64,000 bases of DNA from Anaerolineales bacterium (GCA_030680795.1 JAUXUL010000019.1:19316-83315); one strand, 5' to 3'; shown: positions 1 through 8,916, numbered from the stretch's first letter. Notes: generated by a model from the sequence alone, not told the origin. Made by a program: numbers and translations.

Positions 1-255
1 CTGCGCGGCAAGCGCAAAGACCAAAGCCACAAGCGAACGCCAGGGAAAATGACTCGCGCGCGACGGCTCCATGATCTCTTCTTCAATAATAGGCTGAGCA
101 ACTTCCTGCGTAAGCGCATGATTGATCTCCGCGCGTCTTCTGGCATCCCACAATGAGCGCATGAAATTAAAGAATGAAGCCCAGTCTTTTGTAACAGTCT
201 TATAAAGATCGAGAACCGTCGGTTCCTGTTCGGGGGGAGTTTGAGGGCTGGTCAT
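1..255 (-). CDS. N-terminus of a membrane protein, cut by the window edge
   Basis: The reading frame starts with ATG at 255 and runs off the window after 85 residues. The first 70 residues are hydrophilic with many acidic and proline residues. A hydrophobic segment (PWRSLVALVFALAA) begins near residue 71 and looks like the first membrane helix, so the protein is probably cytoplasmic at its N-terminus and then membrane-inserted. Glycosyltransferases of the GT39/PMT type in this group often begin this way and the neighbours are glycan genes, but the visible part carries no family motif. Confidence 0.55.
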   Translation of the reverse strand, partial: MTSPQTPPEQEPTVLDLYKTVTKDWASFFNFMRSLWDARRRAEINHALTQEVAQPIIEEEIMEPSRASHFPWRSLVALVFALAAQ

Positions 256-274
256 AAATAGAGACTAGTGAATT

Positions 275-329
275 AGAGAATAGAGAATAGTTATTAGGAA
301 TAAAGCCTGAACTCTATTCTCTATTCTCT
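275..329. repeat. Intergenic inverted repeat, 16-bp arms
   Basis: The arms AGAGAATAGAGAATAG (275-290) and CTATTCTCTATTCTCT (314-329) are perfect reverse complements built of a short AGAGAAT unit. They lie between two minus-strand genes and could act as a weak terminator or be a dispersed repeat. There is no strong T run. Confidence 0.6.
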
Positions 330-334
330 GCTTT

Positions 335-1048
335 TTACTTCTTCCTCGCAACAACAATCATGCTTTCCCCCCACCTTATCGGCAAAAAGACAAAACCAGT
401 AACGGCTTGCAATCCGCCGAGTGAGCCGAAAATTAATTTCTGTAACAAGTTAGGCACAAAACGGATATATGGCACATCCCAGAAACCATCTGAAAAAACT
501 TTCAGTGGCCTGAAGCCGGCGCTCCGGATCAAATCAAGCCATTCCTGTGGTTGCTTCAAAGATATATGGGTCGGGTCCTGATAGCCGATCCATTTGTCCC
601 CTTTCCAGGGCTTGAGCAGTGAGCCAAGATTCGGCGTGTCAAAAATCAGGATGCCATCTTTTTCAGTCACACGTCCAATTTCTTGAATCGCTTTGGCAGG
701 GTCGGGCAAATGCTCAACGATGTGCTTGATGATGACCACATTGAAAGAGTGATTGGTAAATGGTAATTGCTGTGCGCCGGCTGTCTGCAGAAATGCCCGC
801 CCGGCCGCCTCTTGGGATTTTTTCACCGCCCAGTGATTCAAGTCCATGCCATATGCTTCGAACGTATCTGATAACTGCCCGACCAAATGCCCCAGGCCTG
901 ATCCCACCTCAAGCAGACGCGATCCGCGCCGCCCATACCGCCTTGCAAGCGTGGCGAAGAATCGGTTCGACCACCAATACATGCTGTATTTGGCGAAGGT
1001 GATATTTGCATACGTGTGCGTGGAAAAGTATTTTTCGTCGAAGGACAT
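335..1048 (-). CDS. Class I SAM-dependent methyltransferase
   Basis: A 237-residue protein of the Methyltransf_11/UbiE-like fold. Motif I (LLEVGSGLGHL) lies at about residues 45-56. An acidic strand end follows (YGMDLN), and later the post-I motifs VVIIKHIVEHL and LIFDTPN. It should transfer a methyl group from S-adenosylmethionine to a small molecule or sugar lipid; the substrate cannot be read from sequence. A second methyltransferase and a GT4 glycosyltransferase lie directly downstream on the same strand, so modification of a surface glycan or its lipid carrier is a reasonable inference. The C-terminus has a hydrophobic stretch that could associate with the membrane. Confidence 0.85.
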   Translation of the reverse strand: MSFDEKYFSTHTYANITFAKYSMYWWSNRFFATLARRYGRRGSRLLEVGSGLGHLVGQLSDTFEAYGMDLNHWAVKKSQEAAGRAFLQTAGAQQLPFTNHSFNVVIIKHIVEHLPDPAKAIQEIGRVTEKDGILIFDTPNLGSLLKPWKGDKWIGYQDPTHISLKQPQEWLDLIRSAGFRPLKVFSDGFWDVPYIRFVPNLLQKLIFGSLGGLQAVTGFVFLPIRWGESMIVVARKK

Positions 1049-1049
1049 G

Positions 1050-1106
1050 GTTTAGACAGTGGACGGTGGACAGTGGACGGTCAACGGTCTATCGTCTACG
1101 GTCTCT
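1050..1106. repeat. Short dispersed repeat (GGACAGTGGACGGTC type)
   Basis: An intergenic stretch made of near-identical short units (GTGGACGGTGGACAGTGG, then CTATCGTCTACGGTC). A closely related copy in reverse orientation lies inside the acnA coding sequence at 9360-9413. The end of this copy overlaps the last codons of the methyltransferase at 1096-1896. Confidence 0.65.
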
Positions 1107-1896
1107 TTTTAGCAATATAAAAAGTGAACGTCCCATTCTCAACTGGTTCTGGCGAGGCGTATTTCCTGACATACTTTTCTGTCAAAGCCAGATTCCATTT
1201 TGTGCGTGAGATGATCCAACGACCCGTAAGTACACGCGCAACGGCCGAGGGGACGCCGAAATAATGTCCCCATTCTAACACGCGCATCGCGGCGGGCGAA
1301 AAATAATGCCACCAGCGTTCGAGCATGAATCCTGCGCGTTCGAGGCGGGCTTGCCACACATCCGGTTCATCCGCATGAGAAACGCGCGAGACCTTGCGAA
1401 ACCATTCGGTATAACCTTTGCCCAACAATTTTGAGATGGATAGCTCGCTCAAGTAACGAGTATTCGGCACACAGAAATAAAACGGCGCATTGGGTTTTAA
1501 TACACGCGCAGTCTCCGCAAGCACCGCGTCAATATGTGGGATATGCTCTAAAACCGAGTTGCTCAATCCGCTGGCAAAATGATTTGATGGAAAAGGAGAA
1601 AGCGCGCCATCTGCCTCCACCAAAGATTTATATGCGCCAATTTTTTTCGCTTCATGAATGGGGGCATGCCAGGGGTCAAGCCCCACATCCAGTTTAATAT
1701 CGAAGGTCAATGAGGTGAAATGACCGTCGCCGCAGCCCACATCATATACAGGCGAAGGCATAGGCAGATCCTGATAATAGGAAGATTCAATCGCGCGCAA
1801 AAACGCGCGGAAGTAGGGCAGGTCACGCAATTGGAGGAAGAGGAAATCCTTCGATTTCTGATTTCTGATTTCTGATTGACGATTGACAGTTGACAT
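1096..1896 (-). CDS. Class I SAM-dependent methyltransferase
   Basis: Up to 266 residues. Motif I (VYDVGCGDGHFTSL) is at about residues 50-63, followed by GLDPWHAP and the motif-IV-like segment NSVLEHIPHIDAVL, so this is a Methyltransf_11-type enzyme. The first 16 residues (MSTVNRQSEIRNQKSK) are encoded by a low-complexity repeat of TTTCTGA units and no ribosome binding site precedes the ATG at 1896. The true start may be further in, or the repeat may have replaced the original 5' end. The last residues (KKRP) are also encoded by repeat-like DNA. The likely role is methylation in the surface polysaccharide cluster, from context only. Confidence 0.78.
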   Translation of the reverse strand: MSTVNRQSEIRNQKSKDFLFLQLRDLPYFRAFLRAIESSYYQDLPMPSPVYDVGCGDGHFTSLTFDIKLDVGLDPWHAPIHEAKKIGAYKSLVEADGALSPFPSNHFASGLSNSVLEHIPHIDAVLAETARVLKPNAPFYFCVPNTRYLSELSISKLLGKGYTEWFRKVSRVSHADEPDVWQARLERAGFMLERWWHYFSPAAMRVLEWGHYFGVPSAVARVLTGRWIISRTKWNLALTEKYVRKYASPEPVENGTFTFYIAKKRP

Positions 1897-1963
1897 TTTT
1901 CATCGCAAAGAACGCAAAGGCTTCTAATAAAATAGACCTATGTGTTCTTCGTGTCCTTTGTAC

Positions 1964-3118
1964 TTATTTTTTTAACTTCTCAAACAACTTTTCATATTCC
2001 TGAGCGATTGAATCGGGATCGTATGTTTTCTTAATAGACTCAATATCTCCCCGATATTTTTCGGGTTCATCCAACACAGCCAAAATAGCTCTGGCGAGGC
2101 TTGCGGAGTTGCCGATTTCAGAGACTGCGCCCATCCCATGCATGGTGACAGGTTGCCGCACGCCCGGCAAGGCGGATGGCACGCTCGGCACGCCGTTCAT
2201 CATCGCTTCGATCTGCACAAGTCCAAACGCTTCGGTGGAGTTGAGTGATGGCACGGTCAACACATCCAAGTTTGGATATAATGCAGCCAGTTGAACAGGG
2301 TCAAGATTGCCAAGAAATGTCCAATGTCCAGAATTTTCATACTCGTGAATTTGAGGGTTCAAGCGGTCAAAATACGCCTGCTCTCCCATGACATTTTGGT
2401 ATTGTCCTGCATACAAGACCTGTGCGTTGGGATATTTTATTAAGATCGCAGGTAAAGCCTCAAGCAAAATCTCAACTCCCTTTTCAGCAGCAAAACGTGT
2501 GACCATACCAATGACAGGTCTGCGTTCTTGGGTACGATGCTTCTCAGCGAAAGCGGGAACAGCCTGAGGCGTAGGAACAGGCAATTCGACGGGTGGCAGG
2601 ATCGGGGTCAGTTTTGAAGCGTAGCGTGAGAGGTAGGATGAATGGTCGGCATAGTCCTGTGTGTAGGTCACAATATGATTTGCCAATAGTCCCGCCATGT
2701 TGTTTTGAAACTTGACAACAAGATTAACAAAGCGGTTGAACGCGCCGGGCGGCAGGAGCAGATCGCAATGATAGGTGAGCACAGCGGGCTTGCCAAAAAG
2801 ACGCGCGCGGAGGGCAACGCCGGGCGCATCAAATTGCGGGAGATGCAGTTGCACGACATCATGCTGCCAGACAAGTTTTGTAGCCACGAGTCCAAAAGTT
2901 GGCGCAAGCACACCCTTGCTGACTCGCGCTGCAACCGGCACACGAATGACTTTCACGCCATCCATCACCTCTTCGCGAGAAAGGGACGGATCATATTGCG
3001 TGGTCATAATAGTAACTTGATGACCACGTTTGACAAATGCACGCGCGAGGCGTTCAGCATAGATGGTGAGTCCGCTGGTGTGCGGACGATAATAGGTGAG
3101 CACTGTCAGTATTTTCAT
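1964..3118 (-). CDS. GT4-family glycosyltransferase
   Basis: 384 residues, GT-B fold. The N-terminal Rossmann half has the donor/acceptor loop signature GLTIYAERLARAFVKRGHQV near residues 16-35. The C-terminal half starts with GMVTRFAAEKGVEILLEA and carries the retaining EX7E motif in STEAFGLVQIEAM at about residues 293-305. It should move a sugar from a nucleotide donor to a lipid-linked or glycan acceptor on the cytoplasmic face. The ATG at 3118 overlaps the stop of the mscS-like gene by four bases, so the two are translationally coupled. A broken copy of its first 36 codons survives at about 4100-4195. Confidence 0.9.
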   Translation of the reverse strand: MKILTVLTYYRPHTSGLTIYAERLARAFVKRGHQVTIMTTQYDPSLSREEVMDGVKVIRVPVAARVSKGVLAPTFGLVATKLVWQHDVVQLHLPQFDAPGVALRARLFGKPAVLTYHCDLLLPPGAFNRFVNLVVKFQNNMAGLLANHIVTYTQDYADHSSYLSRYASKLTPILPPVELPVPTPQAVPAFAEKHRTQERRPVIGMVTRFAAEKGVEILLEALPAILIKYPNAQVLYAGQYQNVMGEQAYFDRLNPQIHEYENSGHWTFLGNLDPVQLAALYPNLDVLTVPSLNSTEAFGLVQIEAMMNGVPSVPSALPGVRQPVTMHGMGAVSEIGNSASLARAILAVLDEPEKYRGDIESIKKTYDPDSIAQEYEKLFEKLKK

Positions 3119-3954
3119 TTACTTCCACGCTGGCCCTGCTTACCCTCATGCATCCGAACACTCCAGGTGGGATATGGGATCTCAATGTTCTTCCTCTTAA
3201 ACGCCTGTTTGATCCTTGTCAATGCAACATCCTTTGCAACGATGTGAGAGCTGATCGTGGTATCCACCCAAAATAATACATTCAGGTCAATGGATGAATC
3301 TCCAAAGGTGTGAAATAGAACAAGCGGATCAGGCGTGCCTAGATAGCCCGGAACGCTTTTTATTTCCTCCAGAATAGCTTTGCGGACAGTTTCATGATTT
3401 GCATCATAGGATACGCCGATCGGCAGTTCCACGCGGCGCAGAACGGCGCGGGTGTAGTTGATGATCGGCTGGGAAAGCACCTCTGCATTGGGCAGGAAAA
3501 CGATACGTCCATCGAATGTTTTCATTTCGGTGGTACGCAAGCCAATTTTCAAAACTGTTCCTTCATTTCCTGCAACACTCACATTGTCCCCCATCCTGAA
3601 AGGCTGTTGGATAAGCAGGATGATCCCCGAAACAAAATTTTGCATGATGTTCTGAAGCGCAAAACCGACCGTAAAGCCGATAATGCCCAAACCCGTCAGA
3701 AAAGCAGTGACATCGAAGAATCTCTGCAAAGCGGCGATCAACCCAAAGGCAATTATCACCCACTTCAAAATTCGGGAAAGGAGATGGGATACGCCGGGTT
3801 CGGCGTTCTGTCGAACCAGTACGCTTTTCAAAAGACGGCTTGACAGGTTTGCAAGGTAGTAAGTTGTCGCCAAAATTAAAAGCGCAACCATAAAATTGGG
3901 AACAGACTGGATAAACATCCCCGCCAGGGTAATAAAGAATTCCTGCATGGTCAC
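3115..3954 (-). CDS. Small-conductance mechanosensitive channel, MscS family
   Basis: 279 residues, close to the length of E. coli MscS. Three hydrophobic helices occupy roughly residues 10-125. The third is the pore helix with the small-residue pattern GLGIIGFTVGFALQNIMQNF, followed by GIILLIQQPFRMGD, the conserved junction to the cytosolic beta domain (V/G-rich, EGTVLKIGLRTTEM, FLPNAEVLSQPIIN). It releases solutes under hypo-osmotic stress. It sits between a remnant region and the GT4 gene and overlaps the latter by four bases; that pairing has no obvious functional meaning. Confidence 0.92.
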   Translation of the reverse strand: MTMQEFFITLAGMFIQSVPNFMVALLILATTYYLANLSSRLLKSVLVRQNAEPGVSHLLSRILKWVIIAFGLIAALQRFFDVTAFLTGLGIIGFTVGFALQNIMQNFVSGIILLIQQPFRMGDNVSVAGNEGTVLKIGLRTTEMKTFDGRIVFLPNAEVLSQPIINYTRAVLRRVELPIGVSYDANHETVRKAILEEIKSVPGYLGTPDPLVLFHTFGDSSIDLNVLFWVDTTISSHIVAKDVALTRIKQAFKRKNIEIPYPTWSVRMHEGKQGQRGSK

Positions 3955-3967
3955 TCCTAGTATAAAG

Positions 3968-4195
3968 TTAAAACAAACCTTTGTTCTTCTTCACCCAATC
4001 GAACAACATTTGCACGCCTGCTTCGGTAATTCTATCGGCATCGTGCAGGTCCCCAACAATTACATCGAAAACCTATTCCCCCAAATCCGGTGACTTGTTG
4101 ACCCCGTTTGACGAAAGGCCGTGCGAGGCGCTCCGTGCAGATCATCAGTCCGCTTGTGTGCGGCGATAAGATGTGAGCACGGTCATGATCTTGAT
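3968..4195 (-). pseudogene. Mosaic remnant: GT4 N-terminus joined to epimerase fragments
   Basis: Translating the minus strand shows three pieces. From 4195 the DNA encodes IKIMTVLTSYR and then, after a one-base shift, PHTSGLMICTERLARPFV, matching the start of the GT4 enzyme at 1964-3118. From about 4095 it encodes FDVIVGDLHDADRI, matching FDVIVGDVRDADRI of the epimerase at 4755-5780. This runs straight into EAGVQMLFDWVKKNKGLF and a TAA, matching that enzyme's C-terminus. About 250 codons of the epimerase are missing between the last two pieces. This is the decayed remains of a second GT4-epimerase pair. Confidence 0.85.
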
Positions 4196-4335
4196 AAGGC
4201 AATGCGTATTATAACGCGGGAAGATGTATAGACTTATTTTTGGGAAGAAAAATACAGAAACTTTGTTCCCTTCTCGGGGGTTAACCCATTAAGTGTACGT
4301 ACAAATCCATTTGTATAAACAAGGAGAGAATAACA

Positions 4336-4710
4336 ATGGCAACAAAGAAAACACAATCAAAGTCCGCATCGTCAAGCAATGATATGGGCGCTCTGTGGAA
4401 GTGGCTGTATGTGGCAGGCATCCTCGTCGCAAGCGTGGCAGGCACGTTAGGCTTCCAGAACGCGATCTTGGCGATGGTCTTCGCAGCGATCGGGCTGCTG
4501 GTCGGCCTGTTCTATTTCGATTCATCCGAATTGATGAACTTCGGCTTGCGATTCCTGATCGTCACTGCGGCTGCCGGTTCTTTGGGCGTCTTCCCCGTCG
4601 TCGGCGGATACCTGACAGGCTTCTTTACAGCCTTCGCTGCCTTCCTCGGCCCGGTCATTCTTGGAATGGTCGTCATGTTCTTCTGGAAGAAATATTTCGG
4701 AAGTATGTAA
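4336..4710 (+). CDS. Small membrane protein of unknown function
   Basis: 124 residues. A lysine/serine-rich N-terminus of about 16 residues is followed by four hydrophobic segments (about 22-40, 42-62, 70-90, 95-115) rich in Gly, Ala and Phe, ending in a basic tail KKYFGSM. The ribosome binding site AAGGAG precedes the ATG at a normal distance and a strong terminator follows at 4722. It stands alone on the plus strand among minus-strand glycan genes. I do not recognise the family. It is probably an integral inner-membrane protein. Confidence 0.75.
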   Translation: MATKKTQSKSASSSNDMGALWKWLYVAGILVASVAGTLGFQNAILAMVFAAIGLLVGLFYFDSSELMNFGLRFLIVTAAAGSLGVFPVVGGYLTGFFTAFAAFLGPVILGMVVMFFWKKYFGSM

Positions 4711-4721
4711 TTGCCCGCAAA

Positions 4722-4751
4722 AAAGAACCGCCGAGAGATCGGCGGTTCTTT
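4722..4751. terminator. Bidirectional Rho-independent terminator
   Basis: A perfect 13-bp stem (AAAGAACCGCCGA / TCGGCGGTTCTTT) with a GAGA loop, flanked by A and T runs on both sides. It ends the plus-strand membrane protein gene and the convergent minus-strand epimerase gene. Confidence 0.92.
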
Positions 4752-4754
4752 GAT

Positions 4755-5780
4755 TTAAAACAAACTTTTATTATCCTTCACCCACTCGAACAGCATCTGC
4801 ACACCTGCATCCACACTGATCTTTGGTCTCCATCCCAATTCTTTCTCAGCTTTTGTAACATCTGCATAAAACACGCGCTGGTCACCGGGGCGCCAATCAT
4901 CGCGTGCCACTTCGATCCTGTCGCCAATTAATTTCTCAAGCCTCGGACCAAACTCCGCCCAGACAGACATCACGTTCCCGGGTCCGCCGCCCAGGTTGTA
5001 TACCTGTCCGCACGCAATATCATTTTTTTCAATCGCAAGGTCATAGGCATTCATCAAATCCTCGACGTGCAAAATATCGCGCACTTGTTTTCCATCACCA
5101 TAGATCGTAATCGGCCGCTGCATCACTGCCGCGATGATAAACCAGGCCACCCAGCCCTGGTCTTCAACACCAAATTGGCGGGGGCCATAAATACAGGATT
5201 GTCGAAATACAACTGTCGGCAGATGGTACATCCGCGCATAATCACGTACATACTGATCGCCTGTTCCCTTGCTGCATCCATACGGCGAGTGGAAATCCAA
5301 TGGCTGTGATTCGGGACAGCCATTTACCAAATCCTTGTAATGCCAGCGCGTCGCTTCTTCGGTCAACTCCACATCGTCCATGCCACCGTACACTTTATTG
5401 GTGGATGCATAAATAAAGATCGGATTTCTTCCCGAAAGCCGCGCAGCCTCGAGCACATTGAATGTGCCCAACGCATTGGATTCAAAATCATCTCGTGGAT
5501 TAATCACGGAAGTCGTCACTGCGACCTGACCCGCCAAATGCACAATCACATCCGCGCCCTGGCCTGCTGCAGCGATCCTATCGGCATCGCGGACATCCCC
5601 AACAATCACATCGAAAGCCTTTTCCCCAAATCCCTGCTTCAACCATTCAAGGTTGCGAGGCGCACCCGCGCGCGAGAAATTATCATAGATGCTTACTTTC
5701 TCACCACGTTTCAGCAAACGATGAACATAATTTGAACCGATAAACCCCGCGCCGCCAGTGATCAGATAATTCTTTTTCAT
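4755..5780 (-). CDS. NAD-dependent sugar epimerase, CDP-paratose 2-epimerase-like
   Basis: 341 residues from the ATG at 5780, which has GGAG nine bases upstream; the in-frame ATG at 5798 lacks one. It is an extended SDR. The NAD-binding motif is GGAGFIGS near the N-terminus, the active-site Thr region is YASTNKVYGG, and the catalytic pair is in SPYGCSKG (Tyr and Lys). The block GPRQFGVEDQGWVAWF followed by TIYGDGKQVRD is what I know from CDP-paratose/tyvelose 2-epimerases (RfbE type). It probably makes an activated sugar for the surface glycan built by the neighbouring enzymes. A broken copy lies just downstream at 3968-4095. Confidence 0.85.
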   Translation of the reverse strand: MKKNYLITGGAGFIGSNYVHRLLKRGEKVSIYDNFSRAGAPRNLEWLKQGFGEKAFDVIVGDVRDADRIAAAGQGADVIVHLAGQVAVTTSVINPRDDFESNALGTFNVLEAARLSGRNPIFIYASTNKVYGGMDDVELTEEATRWHYKDLVNGCPESQPLDFHSPYGCSKGTGDQYVRDYARMYHLPTVVFRQSCIYGPRQFGVEDQGWVAWFIIAAVMQRPITIYGDGKQVRDILHVEDLMNAYDLAIEKNDIACGQVYNLGGGPGNVMSVWAEFGPRLEKLIGDRIEVARDDWRPGDQRVFYADVTKAEKELGWRPKISVDAGVQMLFEWVKDNKSLF

Positions 5781-5793
5781 AATGACTCCACTT

Positions 5794-5884
5794 GTCATTG
5801 CGAGGTCGATGCTATTTCGCCCAAAGCAAACTCCTCATTAGTTGGGGATTGCTTCGGGCAAAGTGCAAGTGCGCCCTCGCAATG
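5794..5884. repeat. REP-like palindromic element (TCATTGCGAGG family), copy 1
   Basis: It begins TCATTGCGAGG and ends CCCTCGCAATGA, with an inner CGCCCAAAGCAA / TTGCTTCGGGC pairing. It lies in the intergenic space upstream of the epimerase. Related copies occur at 11859, 41911, 52313, 59145 and 63863. Confidence 0.8.
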
Positions 5885-5895
5885 ATATTATTGTA

Positions 5896-6897
5896 TTATT
5901 CTTCATTTTTCCTAAATGCCATCAATTCCTGATAAATCCCGGAAAGCGTTTGGCCTTCGCGCAATAGACCAATGCCGCCGATCACGCCGCTGTTCAGGTA
6001 ATTATAAAAACGCGCGGTCAACGCCACCGCCAGCGCCGTGGATTGGTCGTTCGTCAACAATGTCAAGGCGCCGGCAACCGCCCCCTCGAAGGTGCCAACA
6101 GCCCCGGGCAGGGATGGAACCGCACCGCCAAAGGCCGCCGCGCCGAGGATGAAAAGTCCCCAAGTCCATTGTGCCTGTGGGAAGTAGGCCAGTATCATCA
6201 AATAATAAGCAAGCAGGGCAATCGCCCAATCGAGGGTCATCCAAAACAGGAAACGCACAAACAACCAGCCATTGGTCAGCACGCCGAGTCCAGTAAAAAA
6301 TGACTCGAGGAAACTGCCACCGGTTTTTTGCAAAGCAGGCCAGCGCGCGCTGAGCTTGTGAAATAGATCCAAGGCCCATTGATTGTTGCGGGCAAGGATA
6401 TACATCACCGCCAGCCCGATCACTACGAGCACGCCCACGATAATGCCGATGCGCTCCGAGCCTGCGGTGCCAACCACGAAGGGCAGAGCAGCAAGGAAGA
6501 TCGCGGCGGAGAAGGCCAGGTCAACAGAGCGCTCAATAAAGATCGTGGGTAAAATCTCGCCAAATTGCATTCCCGATTTTCGGCTGAGCAGGAACGCGCG
6601 TCCAAGTTCACCGAGACGGAAGGGCAAAATATTGTTGAGCAAATATCCCTCCCCCGTTGCAAACAACACCTCACGATAGACAGGTTTATCGCGCAATAAA
6701 GTCTGCCAGATCTTTGCGCGCACCAAAAGCCACACAAAGGATAAAGCCATCGCGATCGCAAGGATACGAAAATCCGCCGCGCGGATCGAATCCAGCATTG
6801 TGCCGAAGTCTACGAAACATAAAATCGCCGCGATCAAAGCGATACTGATCAGGGCGCCGGGCAGCCAGCGTTTTGAGTTTTTCAGGAATTGAGACAT
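5896..6897 (-). CDS. Flippase-like integral membrane protein (UPF0104 / LPG-synthase TM family)
   Basis: 333 residues with about eight membrane helices. The conserved patch NNILPFRLGELGRAFLLSRK near residue 90 and the later GAVPSLPGAVGTFEG patch are the signature of the lysylphosphatidylglycerol synthase transmembrane family (PF03706), which includes predicted glycolipid flippases. There is no C-terminal aminoacyl-transfer domain, so it is not MprF itself. With glycosyltransferase and methyltransferase genes in the same direction, a role in moving a lipid-linked glycan precursor across the membrane is likely but inferred. Confidence 0.85.
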   Translation of the reverse strand: MSQFLKNSKRWLPGALISIALIAAILCFVDFGTMLDSIRAADFRILAIAMALSFVWLLVRAKIWQTLLRDKPVYREVLFATGEGYLLNNILPFRLGELGRAFLLSRKSGMQFGEILPTIFIERSVDLAFSAAIFLAALPFVVGTAGSERIGIIVGVLVVIGLAVMYILARNNQWALDLFHKLSARWPALQKTGGSFLESFFTGLGVLTNGWLFVRFLFWMTLDWAIALLAYYLMILAYFPQAQWTWGLFILGAAAFGGAVPSLPGAVGTFEGAVAGALTLLTNDQSTALAVALTARFYNYLNSGVIGGIGLLREGQTLSGIYQELMAFRKNEE

Positions 6898-6899
6898 GG

Positions 6900-6960
6900 T
6901 TTGATTTACGATTTGTGATTGACGATTTACGATTTGCGTCTGTACTGATTACTACTCACC
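6900..6960. repeat. Low-complexity intergenic repeat (GATTTACGATTTG type)
   Basis: Repeated units of GATTTACGATTTGTGATTGA followed by ATTACT and CACCGATTACTG variants. Similar strings recur at about 1855-1890, 45200-45300, 59990-60015 and 61081-61110, always at gene boundaries. Confidence 0.6.
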
Positions 6961-6986
6961 GATTACTGTTCACTTCTCACTGCTCT

Positions 6987-8786
6987 TTAATCATCATCCA
7001 ATTTCAAGACAGCCATGAATGCGTCCTGCGGAATTTCCACGCTGCCGACCATCTTCATACGTTTCTTTCCCTTCTTCTGTTTCTCAAGCAATTTCTTCTT
7101 ACGGGAGATGTCACCGCCATAACATTTTGCGAGAACATCTTTACGCGTGGCTTTGACATTTGCGCGCGAAATGATACGTCCGCCAGCAGAAGCTTGCACA
7201 GCCACATCAAATAACTGACGCGGGATCAATTCCTTGAGTTTGGTGATGAGACGCTGTCCCTTGTGAAACGCATCCTTCTCGTGGACAATTGCCGCAAGCG
7301 CATCCACAGGTTCGCCATTGACGAGGATCTCGAGCTTCTGCAATTTGTCGGCACGATATTCGAGGAACTGATAATCGAGCGAGGCATAGCCTTTGGTGCG
7401 TGACTTCAAAGAATCAAAGAAGTCGATAATGATTTCAGAAAGCGGAATTTCAAAATCGAGCTGCACGCGATGAGGCGCGGGATACTCCTGTTGCTTGAAA
7501 ATGCCGCGCCGTCTGGTGACCAACTCCATGATGGGGCCATAATAATCAATGGGCGTGATGATCTCGATATTCATCCATGGTTCGCGCACTTCGGCGATCT
7601 TGCTTGGGTCGGGCAATTTGGCAGGCGAGTCAACTTTCACAACTTGATCGCCGATCATCAATACTTCGTATTCGACAGAGGGCGCAGTGAAAAGCACATC
7701 CAGGTCATATTCACGTTCGATGCGTTCCTGAATAATTTCCATGTGGAACAAGCCGAGGAAACCCGCGCGGAATCCAAACCCCAGCGCCTGTGAAGTTTCA
7801 GGCTGGAATGTCAATGAAGCGTCATTCAATTGCAGTTTATCGAGCGACTCGCGCAAGGTGGTGTAATCATCCGCTTCAACGGGATAGATGCCCGCAAAGA
7901 CCATCGGTTTGGGTGTGCGATAACCCGGCAAAGGTTCAAGGGCAGGTGCGGATGCAAGCGTGATCGTGTCGCCCACGCGGCATTCGTGCACGGTCTTGAA
8001 TCCAGTGGCGATATAACCCACTTCACCAGAGCCGAGAGTTTGAACGGGCTGCATGCCCGGCACAAAGATACCAATTTCAACGGGACGCAGATCCAATTTT
8101 GTGGCGAGCATACGCAACACATCCGTGGATTTGATCCTGCCTTCCATGATACGGACATATGCAACTACGCCTTTATACGAATCATAATGCGCGTCAAAGA
8201 TCAGCGCGCGGACAGGTTGGTCATCCACATCCTTGGGAGGCGGCACACGCTGGACAATCGCCTCCAGGACTTGCTCCACGTTCAAGCCTTCTTTTGCCGA
8301 TATGCGAATGACCGAATCGGGATCGACCCCAAGTAGGACGCCTACATCTTCAGCCACTTCGTCGGGACGGGCTGAGGGGAGGTCAATTTTATTGATCACA
8401 GGAACAAGCGTCAGGTCGGCATCGAGCGCCTGATAAAGGTTTGCCAATGTCTGGGCTTCGATTCCCTGAGTCGCATCCACCACTAAAATTGCGCCTTCGC
8501 AGGCTTTGAGCGCGCGGCTGACTTCGTAGCCGAAATCCACGTGCCCGGGCGTGTCAATCAAATTCATCTCATATCTTTGATTGTCCTGCGCAGTGTAAAA
8601 CATGCGGACAGCGGAGGACTTAATGGTGACGCCTTTTTCACGTTCGAGGTCCATAGTGTCAAGCGCCTGCTCGGTCATGTCGCGCTCGGAGATGGCGCCT
8701 GTTAATTGAAGCAGGCGGTCTGCAAGCGTGGATTTGCCATGGTCAACATGGGCGATGATACAGAAGTTACGGATATGGTCAGTCAT
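6987..8786 (-). CDS. lepA: Elongation factor 4 (LepA), ribosome back-translocase GTPase
   Basis: 599 residues, the normal LepA length. The G1 motif AHVDHGKST is at residues 11-19, then G2 region EREKGVTIK, G3 DTPGHVDF and G4 NKIDLP. Domain II and the EF-G-like domains follow. The LepA-specific C-terminal domain is present, with GQRLITKLKELIPRQLFDVAVQA and AKCYGGDISRKKKLLEKQ. It binds ribosomes and remodels stalled or mistranslocated complexes. It stands as a single gene upstream of the glycan cluster and downstream of acnA. Confidence 0.97.
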   Translation of the reverse strand: MTDHIRNFCIIAHVDHGKSTLADRLLQLTGAISERDMTEQALDTMDLEREKGVTIKSSAVRMFYTAQDNQRYEMNLIDTPGHVDFGYEVSRALKACEGAILVVDATQGIEAQTLANLYQALDADLTLVPVINKIDLPSARPDEVAEDVGVLLGVDPDSVIRISAKEGLNVEQVLEAIVQRVPPPKDVDDQPVRALIFDAHYDSYKGVVAYVRIMEGRIKSTDVLRMLATKLDLRPVEIGIFVPGMQPVQTLGSGEVGYIATGFKTVHECRVGDTITLASAPALEPLPGYRTPKPMVFAGIYPVEADDYTTLRESLDKLQLNDASLTFQPETSQALGFGFRAGFLGLFHMEIIQERIEREYDLDVLFTAPSVEYEVLMIGDQVVKVDSPAKLPDPSKIAEVREPWMNIEIITPIDYYGPIMELVTRRRGIFKQQEYPAPHRVQLDFEIPLSEIIIDFFDSLKSRTKGYASLDYQFLEYRADKLQKLEILVNGEPVDALAAIVHEKDAFHKGQRLITKLKELIPRQLFDVAVQASAGGRIISRANVKATRKDVLAKCYGGDISRKKKLLEKQKKGKKRMKMVGSVEIPQDAFMAVLKLDDD

Positions 8787-8872
8787 ACTGCTTTTAAAAG
8801 TTAGTTTCTTTAAAAATCTACTACAAAGGGATGGTTTTTGCCCTGTAAGCGAAGCGAAGTATACCCGATTAA

Positions 8873-8907
8873 AAAGTGACAGTCATCTTCAAGATGACTG
8901 TCACTTT
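8873..8907 (-). terminator. Rho-independent terminator of acnA
   Basis: 17-bp arms AAAGTGACAGTCATCTT and AAGATGACTGTCACTTT around a single base. Read on the minus strand the stem runs into a T run, ten bases after the acnA stop. Confidence 0.88.
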
Positions 8908-8916
8908 AGTTCTTAT

